Of a stretch of 64,000 nt of DNA, positions 8,844-16,743 are shown piece after piece (position 1 is the first letter of the stretch; every line of letters begins with the position of its first letter). Both the position numbers and the translations under genes were made by a program. The DNA is from Atlantibacter subterraneus (GTDB taxonomy: Bacteria > Pseudomonadota > Gammaproteobacteria > Enterobacterales > Enterobacteriaceae), in NCBI RefSeq assembly GCF_027853245.1, contig NZ_JAPTZM010000002.1; one strand, given 5' to 3'. The notes beneath the pieces were generated by a model, which did no database searches, was not told the origin of the DNA, and worked only from the letters and a program-made list of their open reading frames with translations.

Positions 8844-8950
8844 TGTGGTTCCCCTAACCAAATTCCCTGCCATGTACCGAGTTGTACACGCCCATTGTTA
8901 ACTGGCAGCAGGGGTTTAGCCCGTAACGTTAGCGTTTGCTGCCACCACAT
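8840..8950 (-). pseudogene. yjbQ: yjbQ remnant with large in-frame internal deletion
   Basis: A 36-codon open frame lies exactly where E. coli has yjbQ (about 138 codons, thiamine-phosphate-synthase-like UPF0047 family). Its first 13 residues, MWWQQTLTLRAKP, match the YjbQ N-terminus (MWYQRTLKLSAKP, from memory). It then jumps directly to GRVQLGTWQGIWLGE, which matches the conserved block near the YjbQ C-terminus. About 85 central codons and the last 15 or so are missing. The start ATG and the overlap with yjbR are kept. The product cannot form the YjbQ fold, so this is called a pseudogene; the comparison uses remembered E. coli sequence. Confidence 0.8.
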
Positions 8951-9101
8951 CCACCCTCGCCTTAATTAATTCAGGCTCTGTTAAGTGTGCAGCAAGGTGC
9001 CAAAAGGTAAACCTGGAATGGCGCATTTGATGAAAAAAACAGCAAAAAAAAACCATGAGATCCCTTTCCGCAACCATAACGGCGCTGATGCGGCAGTAAA
9101 T

Positions 9102-9815
9102 TCAATATTCAGAATTCACGATCACTTCTTCACCGAAAGAGCCTGCGGCTGGTGCAGGACGATAGGTGGAGTTAGAAGCGCGCAAGATGCGAATGGCGCG
9201 GATGCCGCTTTCGCGCGCGGCGGAGATATCGTTATCGGAGTCACCGTAAAACATTTTGATCTGCTTATCGTGTATCCACTGCGTTTTGGTGTTTTGTCCC
9301 TTCTTCTCCCCGGCAAAAATGACAGGATGCATATTTGCGCCAGGAATATGAAAAATATCCTGTAAGGTTTTGCTCAGGGTTTCCGTTTTAGTCTGACTAC
9401 GGCCAGTAATAAAATAGATACTGTCACCGCGTTTTATATGAAGGGAAATCAGTTCACGCGCCACTTCTTTCGGAATGCTGAATTCATCCCAGCCGTTGTT
9501 CATCTTTTCCCAGAATGCAGGATTTTTTAGATAGGCCTGGCTACCTGGAGAATACAGACGTTGTCCGCGCCAGAATCCGGGGCTGGAGAACAGCACGGTA
9601 TCATCGATATCAAAACCAACGGCGAACGGCTCGCGGCCTAACAGGCTATTTTCAATTTGCGCGATCGATACCCAATGAATCGGTGCCTGATGCGCGAGTT
9701 TAGTGACATTCGTCCCGGGATAGAGCGGCGACGGCACGGAGGCTCGCGTCACGACGGACTGGCTTAGCGTCAGCGCGGCGAGCGCGAGGCTAACGATCAG
9801 TGTGAGCTTGCGCAT
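9102..9815 (-). CDS. aphA: Class B acid phosphatase AphA
   Basis: Periplasmic broad-range phosphatase and phosphotransferase of the HAD (DDDD) superfamily, releasing phosphate from nucleotides. It is 237 aa, the same as E. coli. A signal peptide covers about residues 1-25. The catalytic FDIDDTVLF places the nucleophile at D69 and general acid at D71. The last motif YGDSDNDI supplies metal ligands. The ending FGEEVIVNSEY is conserved. It follows tyrB on the same strand after a terminator, so it is probably transcribed alone. Confidence 0.97.
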   Translation of the reverse strand: MRKLTLIVSLALAALTLSQSVVTRASVPSPLYPGTNVTKLAHQAPIHWVSIAQIENSLLGREPFAVGFDIDDTVLFSSPGFWRGQRLYSPGSQAYLKNPAFWEKMNNGWDEFSIPKEVARELISLHIKRGDSIYFITGRSQTKTETLSKTLQDIFHIPGANMHPVIFAGEKKGQNTKTQWIHDKQIKMFYGDSDNDISAARESGIRAIRILRASNSTYRPAPAAGSFGEEVIVNSEY

Positions 9816-9952
9816 ACCTTTCCCTTTGTTATCAGGTTGTTATTGTGTGATCGGAGCAGTTGCTCAAAATAGTAGCGACCATAACCGCCAATGCGCGCAG
9901 CGCCAAGATTTATTTCACGAAGATGTTCGGGAAAAAGGCCAGGATCACAAAC

Positions 9953-9984
9953 TAAAAAGGACAGACGGAAACCGTGCTGTCCTG
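9953..9984 (-). terminator. Terminator after tyrB
   Basis: On the minus strand, a hairpin with AGGACAG pairing to CTGTCCT and an inner ACGG/CCGT arm is followed by a T-rich run (plus strand CTAAAAAGG). It lies about 40 bases past the tyrB stop, before aphA. Confidence 0.8.
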
Positions 9985-10022
9985 TTAACGGATACGTAAC
10001 GTATCAAATAAATAGTGAGTAC

Positions 10023-11216
10023 TTACATTACGGCGGCAAAGGCCTTAGCGACGCGTTGCACGTTACGGGTATTTAATCCGGCAACGCACATGCGGCCACT
10101 GGCAATCAGGTAAATACCGAATTCATCGCGCAGGCGATCCACCTGGGCTGCGCTTAGCCCGGTATAGCTGAACATACCGCGTTGTTGCAGCAGGTAATCA
10201 AAATTACGGGCTGGCATGGCGTCTTTCAGTACGTCCACCAGCGCCTGGCGCATTGCCAGGATGCGGATGCGCATCGCTTCCACTTCCGACAGCCAGTTAG
10301 CTTTCAGTTCGTCATCGCCCAGCACCATCGCCACCACCTGCGCGCCGAAATTCGGTGGGCTGGAATAGTTGCGGCGCACGGTGGCTTTCAGTTGGCCCAG
10401 CACGCGTCCGGCGGTTTCTGCATCTTCACAAACAATCGACAGGCCGCCCACGCGTTCGCCATACAGTGAAAAGATTTTGGAAAAAGAATTGCTGACCAAT
10501 GCCGGCAAACCCGCGCTGGCGATGGCGCGAATCGCATAAGCATCCTGCTCCATACCTGCACCAAAGCCCTGATAAGCGATATCGAGGAAGGGGATCAGTT
10601 CACGGGCTTTCAGTACCTCAACCACGGCATCCCACTGCTCATTATTCAGATCGGAACCGGTCGGGTTATGGCAGCACGGGTGCAACAGCACAATGCTGCG
10701 CGCAGGTAGCGTGCTCAGTTTTTCCAGTAGCGCGTCGAAACGTACGCCTTTGGTGTCGTTATCAAACCAAGGGTAAGTACTTACTTCGAATCCCGCGCCT
10801 TCAAAAATGGCGACGTGGTTTTCCCAGGTTGGGTCACTCACCCATACGCCAGAATCAGGAAAGTAGCGTTTCAGGAAATCCGCGCCGACTTTCAGCGCGC
10901 CGGAACCGCCCAGGGTCTGAATGGTCGCCACGCGCTGTTGCTGAAGCACCGGATGGTCTGCGCCAAACAGCAGCGGTGCGATGGTGTGACGATAGCTGTT
11001 CAGCCCTTCCATTGGCAGATACAGCGATGCGCCATGCGGTTGCGCGTTCAGGCGCTCCTCAGCTTTGGCGACAGCCTGCAACTGCGGAATGATGCCGTCT
11101 TCATTGTAATAAAGCCCGATGCTCAGGTTCACTTTATCGGCGCGAGGGTCTTCTTTGAAACGCTCCATCAAAGAGAGAATGGGGTCGCCCGCATAGGCGT
11201 CAACTTTTTGAAACAC
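10023..11216 (-). CDS. tyrB: Aromatic amino acid aminotransferase TyrB
   Basis: PLP-dependent transaminase that makes tyrosine and phenylalanine (and can act on aspartate and leucine) from their keto acids. It is 397 aa, as in E. coli. The PLP lysine is K247 in NSFSKIFSLYGERVG. Other class I motifs are NPTG (in CCHNPTGSD) and FLDIAYQG. The start is a GTG (at 11216), as in E. coli, preceded by AGGAG. It is downstream of alr on the same strand with a 113-base gap. Confidence 0.98.
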   Translation of the reverse strand: MFQKVDAYAGDPILSLMERFKEDPRADKVNLSIGLYYNEDGIIPQLQAVAKAEERLNAQPHGASLYLPMEGLNSYRHTIAPLLFGADHPVLQQQRVATIQTLGGSGALKVGADFLKRYFPDSGVWVSDPTWENHVAIFEGAGFEVSTYPWFDNDTKGVRFDALLEKLSTLPARSIVLLHPCCHNPTGSDLNNEQWDAVVEVLKARELIPFLDIAYQGFGAGMEQDAYAIRAIASAGLPALVSNSFSKIFSLYGERVGGLSIVCEDAETAGRVLGQLKATVRRNYSSPPNFGAQVVAMVLGDDELKANWLSEVEAMRIRILAMRQALVDVLKDAMPARNFDYLLQQRGMFSYTGLSAAQVDRLRDEFGIYLIASGRMCVAGLNTRNVQRVAKAFAAVM

Positions 11217-11329
11217 GCTGAGGTACTCCTGGTTTACGGTGTGGTCGCTTTACACAATAAACCGGAGGCTACGGGAGATCGAGAGGAAGTTTGCAAAGCC
11301 GTTTCCCTGTATAGAAACGGCCTGGCGTA

Positions 11330-12409
11330 TTAATCGAGATAGCGCGTCGCCATGCGCGGCGTCAGACGAGTAATAAGTTCGTAAGCACTTACATTTGTCA
11401 TTGCGGCGATGCGTTCGACGGGCAATCCCTCACCCCACATCACCACGCCGTTACCAACCTGGTCCTGCGCATCGGGGCCGAGATCGACGCAAATCATATC
11501 CATCGCCACGCGCCCGACGATGGGTACTTCACGACCGTTAACCAGCACAGGCGTACCGGACGGGGCGCTGCGCGGATAGCCATCGCCGTAGCCCAGCGCA
11601 ATCACCCCCAGCCGGGTATCGCGCTCGCTAACCCAGGTACCGCCATAGCCTACCGGTTCGCCCGCTTTATGTTGGCGCACGGCGATCAGGCTGGAGGTGA
11701 GCGTCATCACCGGTTTGAATCCAAAGTCTTCGCCCCAGGGTTTGTTATCCAGCGGCGAGACGCCGTAAAGAATAATGCCCGGACGCACCCACTCAAGATG
11801 GGATTGCGGCCACAGCAGGATACCGCCCGACGCGCCAATCGAGCGCTGGCCCGGCTTTCCTTCGGTAAAATGGTTAAAGATGGCAAGCTGCTTTTCGGTC
11901 GCGCCGCATTCCGGTTCATCGGCACGGGCGAAATGGCTGGCGATATTCACCGGCTGGCGCACGTTTTTACAGGCGCAAAGCCGGGCATAGAATGCCTCGG
12001 CATCTTCCGGCAACACGCCCAGACGATGCATTCCGGTGTCCAGTTTCATCCAGACGGTGACGGGTTCATCCAGCGCCGCCTGTTCCAGCGCCGCCAGCTG
12101 CGCGTCGTTATGCACCACCGTGTGGAAGCCTTCGCGGGAGATAGCCGGCAGATCGTCGGCATTGAAGAAGCCTTCCAGCAGCAGGACAGGCTGTTTGATG
12201 CCCCCTTCCCGCAAGCGCAGTGCTTCTTCCAGACGGGCAACGCCAAATGCATCGGCGTCAGTTAGGGTGCGCGCGGTCTCCAGCAGACCGTGGCCATAGG
12301 CGTTTGCTTTCACAACCGCCACCATGCGACTGTCCGGAGCCAGTTCGCGCAGGCGTTGCAGGTTGTGTCGCAGAGCGCGGCGGTTAATCACTACGGTTGC
12401 CGCTTGCAT
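11330..12409 (-). CDS. alr: Alanine racemase, biosynthetic
   Basis: Interconverts L- and D-alanine for peptidoglycan. It is 359 aa, identical in length to E. coli Alr. PLP binds K34 in AVVKANAYGHG; the partner tyrosine is in VGYGGTW. The alternative upstream start (eight codons earlier) is rejected because AAGGAATA stands before the ATG at 12409 and the family starts MQAATVVINRRALRHNL. It is downstream of dnaB, from which a boxC-like palindromic repeat separates it. Confidence 0.97.
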   Translation of the reverse strand: MQAATVVINRRALRHNLQRLRELAPDSRMVAVVKANAYGHGLLETARTLTDADAFGVARLEEALRLREGGIKQPVLLLEGFFNADDLPAISREGFHTVVHNDAQLAALEQAALDEPVTVWMKLDTGMHRLGVLPEDAEAFYARLCACKNVRQPVNIASHFARADEPECGATEKQLAIFNHFTEGKPGQRSIGASGGILLWPQSHLEWVRPGIILYGVSPLDNKPWGEDFGFKPVMTLTSSLIAVRQHKAGEPVGYGGTWVSERDTRLGVIALGYGDGYPRSAPSGTPVLVNGREVPIVGRVAMDMICVDLGPDAQDQVGNGVVMWGEGLPVERIAAMTNVSAYELITRLTPRMATRYLD

Positions 12410-12439
12410 ATTTATTCCTTTATTTTCAGTCAACCCGGC

Positions 12440-12562
12440 AATTTGGCGTTATCGGCGCAGCGAGTTTGGGTGCGGCCAGCGCGCAGCCACCGGAGCGTAC
12501 TGCAGTACGTGAGGATGGCGAGCACTGCCCAAGCCCAAAATCGCAAGCAAGATAGCCAAATT
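12440..12562. repeat. BoxC-like palindromic intergenic repeat, copy 1
   Basis: A nested imperfect palindrome fills most of the dnaB-alr gap and ends two bases from the dnaB stop. The outermost arms are AATTTGGC (12440-12447) and GCCAAATT (12555-12562). The next stem is TTTGGG with CCCAAA, and the centre is GGAGCGTACTGCAGTACGTG. The core matches copy 2 at about 51.7 kb nearly base for base, while its stems differ in a pairing-preserving way. I recall a similar E. coli family named boxC; that identification is from memory. Confidence 0.8.
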
Positions 12563-12564
12563 AT

Positions 12565-13971
12565 TTATTCGTCGTCGTATTGGGGGCCCGCGTAATTATC
12601 AAACCGCGACCACTGCCCGTTAAACGTCAGCCGCACCGTACCAATTGGCCCGTTACGCTGCTTACCAATAATGATTTCCGCGATCCCTTTCAGGTCGCTG
12701 TTCTCGTGATACACCTCATCACGATAGATAAACATAATTAAGTCGGCGTCCTGTTCGATGGAGCCGGATTCACGCAGGTCGGAGTTAACCGGGCGTTTAT
12801 CGGCGCGCTGCTCCAGCGAGCGGTTAAGCTGGGAGAGCGCCACCACTGGCACCTGTAACTCTTTCGCCAGCGCTTTCAGCGAGCGGGAGATTTCGGCGAT
12901 TTCCAGGGTACGGTTGTCGGACAGTGACGGCACGCGCATCAATTGCAGGTAGTCGATCATAATCATGCTTAACCCGCCGTGTTCGCGAAAAATACGCCGC
13001 GCGCGGGAGCGCACTTCGGTGGGCGTCAGGCCGGAGGAGTCATCAATATACATATTGCGCTTCTCAAGCAGAATGCCCATGGTGCCGGAAATCCGCGCCC
13101 AGTCCTCGTCATCCAGCTGGCCGGTACGGATGCGCGTTTGGTCCACGCGCGACAGCGATGCCAGCATACGCATCATAATCTGCTCGCCGGGCATCTCCAG
13201 GCTGAAAATCAGCACCGGTTTATCCTGCAACATAGCGGCGTTTTCACACAGGTTCATGGCGAACGTGGTTTTACCCATTGAAGGACGCGCCGCCACGATA
13301 ATCAGGTCGGAACGCTGCAACCCGGCGGTTTTCTTATTCAGATCCTGATAGCCGGTATCCACCCCGGTCACGCCGTCATGCGGCTGCTGGTAGAGCGTTT
13401 CGATACGCGCCACCGTCGCCTCAAGGATCTGATCGATGCTTTTCGGGCCTTCGTCTTTATTGGCGCGGTTTTCGGCAATCTGGAACACTCGCGACTCCGC
13501 CAGGTCCAGCAGATCTTCACTGCTGCGCCCTTGCGGATCAAAACCGGCGTCGGCAATTTCATTGGCGACGGAAATCATGTCGCGCACCACCGCACGTTCA
13601 CGCACGATGTCGGCATAAGCGCTGATGTTCGCGGCGCTCGGCGTGTTTTTTGATAACTCCGCCAGATAGGCGAAGCCGCCGACGCTATCGAGCTGCCCCT
13701 GCTGCTCTAACGATTCGGACAGCGTAATCAGGTCGATGGGCTTGCCCATCTCCTGCAAACGGTGCATTTCGGTAAAAATATGGCGGTGCGGACGGGTATA
13801 GAAATCCTCTGCCACGACGCGTTCGGCCACGTCATCCCAGCGTTCGTTATCCAGCATTAAACCACCCAACACCGACTGTTCCGCTTCAATCGAATGCGGG
13901 GGGATTTTTAACCCGGCGACTTGCGGGTCGCGAGGCTCAGTAGGTTTGTTGAAGGGTTTATTTCCTGCCAT
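12565..13971 (-). CDS. dnaB: Replicative DNA helicase DnaB
   Basis: Hexameric 5'-3' helicase that drives the replication fork and recruits primase. It is 468 aa (E. coli 471). The N-terminal primase-binding domain covers about residues 25-130 (PHSIEAEQSVLGGLMLDNERW). The RecA-like motor holds Walker A in AARPSMGKTTF, Walker B in MIIDYLQLM and the QLNRSLEQR motif. No intein is present. It is divergent from qor; the ATG is at 13971. Confidence 0.99.
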   Translation of the reverse strand: MAGNKPFNKPTEPRDPQVAGLKIPPHSIEAEQSVLGGLMLDNERWDDVAERVVAEDFYTRPHRHIFTEMHRLQEMGKPIDLITLSESLEQQGQLDSVGGFAYLAELSKNTPSAANISAYADIVRERAVVRDMISVANEIADAGFDPQGRSSEDLLDLAESRVFQIAENRANKDEGPKSIDQILEATVARIETLYQQPHDGVTGVDTGYQDLNKKTAGLQRSDLIIVAARPSMGKTTFAMNLCENAAMLQDKPVLIFSLEMPGEQIMMRMLASLSRVDQTRIRTGQLDDEDWARISGTMGILLEKRNMYIDDSSGLTPTEVRSRARRIFREHGGLSMIMIDYLQLMRVPSLSDNRTLEIAEISRSLKALAKELQVPVVALSQLNRSLEQRADKRPVNSDLRESGSIEQDADLIMFIYRDEVYHENSDLKGIAEIIIGKQRNGPIGTVRLTFNGQWSRFDNYAGPQYDDE

Positions 13972-14110
13972 AGTGAATGGAGTTACCGAGTTAGATTAGG
14001 GGGACGGGCATTATATACCCTGGGGGAACAAGTTGCATCGCGCGCGCACCTGCGATGCCGCCTGATTTCACGGGATACCCGCGCCCAAACGATATGACAG
14101 CGGAGGATAC

Positions 14111-15094
14111 ATGGCAATACGCATTGAGTTTCAAAAGCATGGCGGCCCCGACGTGCTCAAAGCGGTTGAGTTCACCCCTGGCGACCCGGCGGAAAATGAG
14201 GTCCAGGTCGAGAATAAAGCCATCGGCATTAACTACATCGATACTTATATCCGTAGCGGGTTGTATCCGCCGCCAGCGTTGCCCAGCGGGCTGGGAACCG
14301 AAGCCGCTGGCGTAGTGAGTAAAGTTGGTAAAGGCGTAACCCATATCAAAGCGGGGGATCGGGTGGTGTATGCCCAGTCGTCCCTTGGAGCCTACAGCGA
14401 AGTGCACAACGTGCCGGCGGATAAAGTCGCCCTGCTGCCCGACGCCATCTCTTATGAGCAGGCTGCCGCATCGTTCCTGAAAGGACTGACAGTGTTCTAT
14501 CTGCTGCGCAAAACCTATGAAATCAAACCGGACGAGCCGTTCCTGTTCCATGCGGCAGCGGGCGGCGTAGGGCTGATTGCCTGCCAGTGGGCTAAAGCGC
14601 TGGGTTCAAAACTGATCGGCACCGTGGGTTCCGCACAAAAAGCGGAACGCGCCAAACAGGCGGGTGCCTGGCAGGTGATTAACTACAAGGAAGAGAGCAT
14701 TGTCGAGCGGGTGCGCGAAATCACCGGCGGCAAAAAGGTGCGGGTGGTTTACGACTCGGTGGGCAAAGAGACCTGGGAAGCCTCGCTGGATTGCTTACAG
14801 CGCCGCGGCCTGATGGTCAGCTTCGGCAACGCTTCGGGGCCGGTAACCGGCGTCAATCTCGGCATTCTCAACCAGAAGGGTTCACTGTTTGTCACCCGCC
14901 CTTCGCTGAACGGCTACGTTACCAGCCGCGCCGAACTGGAAGAAGCCAGCAACGAGCTGTTCTCGCTGATCGCCAGCGGCGTGATTAAAGTGGATGTCGC
15001 GCCGGAACAGCGCTTTGCATTGAAGGATGCGCAGAAAGCCCATGAGACGCTGGAAAGCCGGGCAACCCAGGGTTCCAGTTTATTGATCCCTTAG
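14111..15094 (+). CDS. qor: NADPH:quinone oxidoreductase Qor
   Basis: Zinc-free medium-chain dehydrogenase that reduces quinones with NADPH. It is 327 aa, as in E. coli. The GroES-like N-terminal domain (1-130) lacks the catalytic zinc ligands. The Rossmann domain has AAAGGVGLIACQWAK near residue 150. The ATG at 14111 has GGAGG eight bases before it. It is divergent from dnaB and ends in a strong terminator. Confidence 0.97.
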   Translation: MAIRIEFQKHGGPDVLKAVEFTPGDPAENEVQVENKAIGINYIDTYIRSGLYPPPALPSGLGTEAAGVVSKVGKGVTHIKAGDRVVYAQSSLGAYSEVHNVPADKVALLPDAISYEQAAASFLKGLTVFYLLRKTYEIKPDEPFLFHAAAGGVGLIACQWAKALGSKLIGTVGSAQKAERAKQAGAWQVINYKEESIVERVREITGGKKVRVVYDSVGKETWEASLDCLQRRGLMVSFGNASGPVTGVNLGILNQKGSLFVTRPSLNGYVTSRAELEEASNELFSLIASGVIKVDVAPEQRFALKDAQKAHETLESRATQGSSLLIP

Positions 15095-15102
15095 AAAGAA
15101 TT

Positions 15103-15134
15103 AGGGCTTCCCGCAGGAAGCCCTTTCTTTTTAT
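15103..15134 (+). terminator. Terminator after qor
   Basis: A perfect nine-base stem AGGGCTTCC/GGAAGCCCT with a CGCA loop is followed by TTCTTTTT. It starts nine bases past the qor stop. Confidence 0.93.
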
Positions 15135-15271
15135 AGTTCGCGCCGTATGTAGGGTACAGCTGCGATGAATTCATTAACCCGTGCATACTGACAGATTAAC
15201 CCAGCAATTCCTACGCAGCATCCCGAATAAATCCTCACGGGATCATCAGGTTGTGACCCATGCCGCAAACC

Positions 15272-15514
15272 TTAGTAACGCCAACGGTTGTTGCGCTGAT
15301 AAAGCGGAAGCTTCGGCTGTTTTATCGTCCGTACCACCCATACAATGGCGACCGCCAGTAATAACCAGGGTAACACTTTAAACATGATGGCGAATAAACC
15401 GCCAACAAACATTAATGCCGTCGCCACTGCCAGCGCCGCCAGGATACCGAGCAGCGATACCCCGGTTACCAGCAGCATCACAAAAAACCCCAGCACGAAC
15501 AGAATTTCCAGCAT
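15272..15514 (-). CDS. pspG: Phage shock protein G
   Basis: Small inner-membrane effector of the phage-shock (PspF) response, 80 aa as in E. coli. Two or three hydrophobic segments occupy residues 2-70 and the tail is the conserved QRNNRWRY. The ATG at 15514 is chosen over an upstream start because GGGAGAAAG precedes it and the family begins MLE. A sigma-54 promoter lies about 40 bases upstream and dusA about 140 bases upstream on the same strand. Confidence 0.95.
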   Translation of the reverse strand: MLEILFVLGFFVMLLVTGVSLLGILAALAVATALMFVGGLFAIMFKVLPWLLLAVAIVWVVRTIKQPKLPLYQRNNRWRY

Positions 15515-15552
15515 GGCTTTCTCTCCCAATCAGATATATTCCTGAGAGAGCT

Positions 15553-15570
15553 ATTACAAGAAACATGCCA
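15553..15570 (-). promoter_or_regulatory. Sigma-54 (-24/-12) promoter of pspG
   Basis: On the minus strand the sequence TGGCATGTTTCTTGTAAT has the -24 GG and a -12 TTG at the required ten-base spacing. The -12 element reads TTGT rather than the ideal TTGC. PspG is known to be transcribed by sigma-54 with PspF, which supports the call. Confidence 0.75.
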
Positions 15571-15589
15571 GAATTAACCCATTGATTTT

Positions 15590-15626
15590 AAAAAGCTACG
15601 CCCCGTCACGATGGACGGGGCGTAGC
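15590..15626 (-). terminator. Terminator after dusA
   Basis: A perfect 13-base stem GCTACGCCCCGTC/GACGGGGCGTAGC with a six-base loop is followed on the minus strand by TTTTTAAA. It separates dusA from pspG. Confidence 0.92.
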
Positions 15627-15651
15627 GAATTTGACCATTTTTTAGCGAAAC

Positions 15652-16650
15652 TTACAGCGGGTTGGCGACTTTCTGCAACGCGCGCTCCAGCACCTCGATA
15701 TCCGCCCCGGCCTTGTGGGCGTTTTCACTTAAATAGCGACGCCACTGGCGCGCGCCAGGCACCCCCTGGAACAGCCCGAGCATATGACGGGTGATATGGC
15801 CCAGATACGCGCCCTGGCTCAATTCGCGTTCGATATAAGGATACATGGCGCGCACCACCGCAACCGGATCGGCTAACGCGCTATCCACGCCAAAAATTTC
15901 CTTATCCACCGCCGCCAGCATCCCCGGATTTTGATACGCCTCGCGCCCAACCATCACGCCATCCATATGTTCCAGATGCGCTTTCGCCTGCTCAAGCGAA
16001 GTAATACCGCCGTTGATCGACATCGTCAGATGCGGGAAGTCACGCTTCAGTTGATACACGCGCGGATAATCGAGCGGCGGGATTTCGCGGTTTTCCTTCG
16101 GGCTCAGGCCAGAGAGCCAGGCCTTGCGGGCATGGATGATAAACATCTCACACTCGCCCTTGCCGGATACGGTGTTGATAAAATCACACAGAAATTCGTA
16201 GCTATCCTGGTCGTCTATGCCGATGCGGGTTTTAACGGTGACGGGAATAGACACCACATCGCGCATCGCCTTAATGCAGTCCGCCACCAGTTGCGCATTA
16301 CCCATCAGGCACGCGCCGAACATGCCGTTCTGTACGCGGTCAGACGGGCAACCAACGTTAAGGTTTATCTCATCGTAGCCGCGCGCTTCCGCCAGTTTTG
16401 CACACTGCGCAAGGGCCGCCGGATCGCTGCCGCCAAGCTGCAGCGCCACCGGATGTTCTTCCTCGCTGAATGCCAGATAGTCGCCTTTACCGTGGATAAT
16501 CGCCCCGGTGGTCACCATTTCGGTATACAGCAGCGTATGGCGCGACAGCAGACGTAAGAAATAACGGCAGTGCCTGTCGGTCCAGTCGAGCATCGGCGCG
16601 ATGGAAAAGCGGTGAGCGGCAAAAGCGGTGGGTTGAGATTCTGGCAGCAT
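15652..16650 (-). CDS. dusA: tRNA-dihydrouridine(20/20a) synthase DusA
   Basis: FMN-dependent enzyme that reduces uridine 20 and 20a in the tRNA D-loop. The product is about 332 aa. Family motifs include SIAPMLDWTDRHCR, the catalytic cysteine in NVGCPSDRVQNGMFGACLM, and the FMN-phosphate site SINGGI with DGVMVGREAY. Two starts are possible: an ATG at 16650 or a TTG two codons earlier at 16656; neither has a strong ribosome site. It is followed by a terminator and pspG. Confidence 0.96.
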   Translation of the reverse strand: MLPESQPTAFAAHRFSIAPMLDWTDRHCRYFLRLLSRHTLLYTEMVTTGAIIHGKGDYLAFSEEEHPVALQLGGSDPAALAQCAKLAEARGYDEINLNVGCPSDRVQNGMFGACLMGNAQLVADCIKAMRDVVSIPVTVKTRIGIDDQDSYEFLCDFINTVSGKGECEMFIIHARKAWLSGLSPKENREIPPLDYPRVYQLKRDFPHLTMSINGGITSLEQAKAHLEHMDGVMVGREAYQNPGMLAAVDKEIFGVDSALADPVAVVRAMYPYIERELSQGAYLGHITRHMLGLFQGVPGARQWRRYLSENAHKAGADIEVLERALQKVANPL

Positions 16651-16743
16651 AGTCAAACGATGGCGTATCAGGTTAAAAAAGGGGCGACACTATACCACAC
16701 TCTGTGAAAATGGGCGGAACGTCGCCACTCCGCCCTGTGATTT

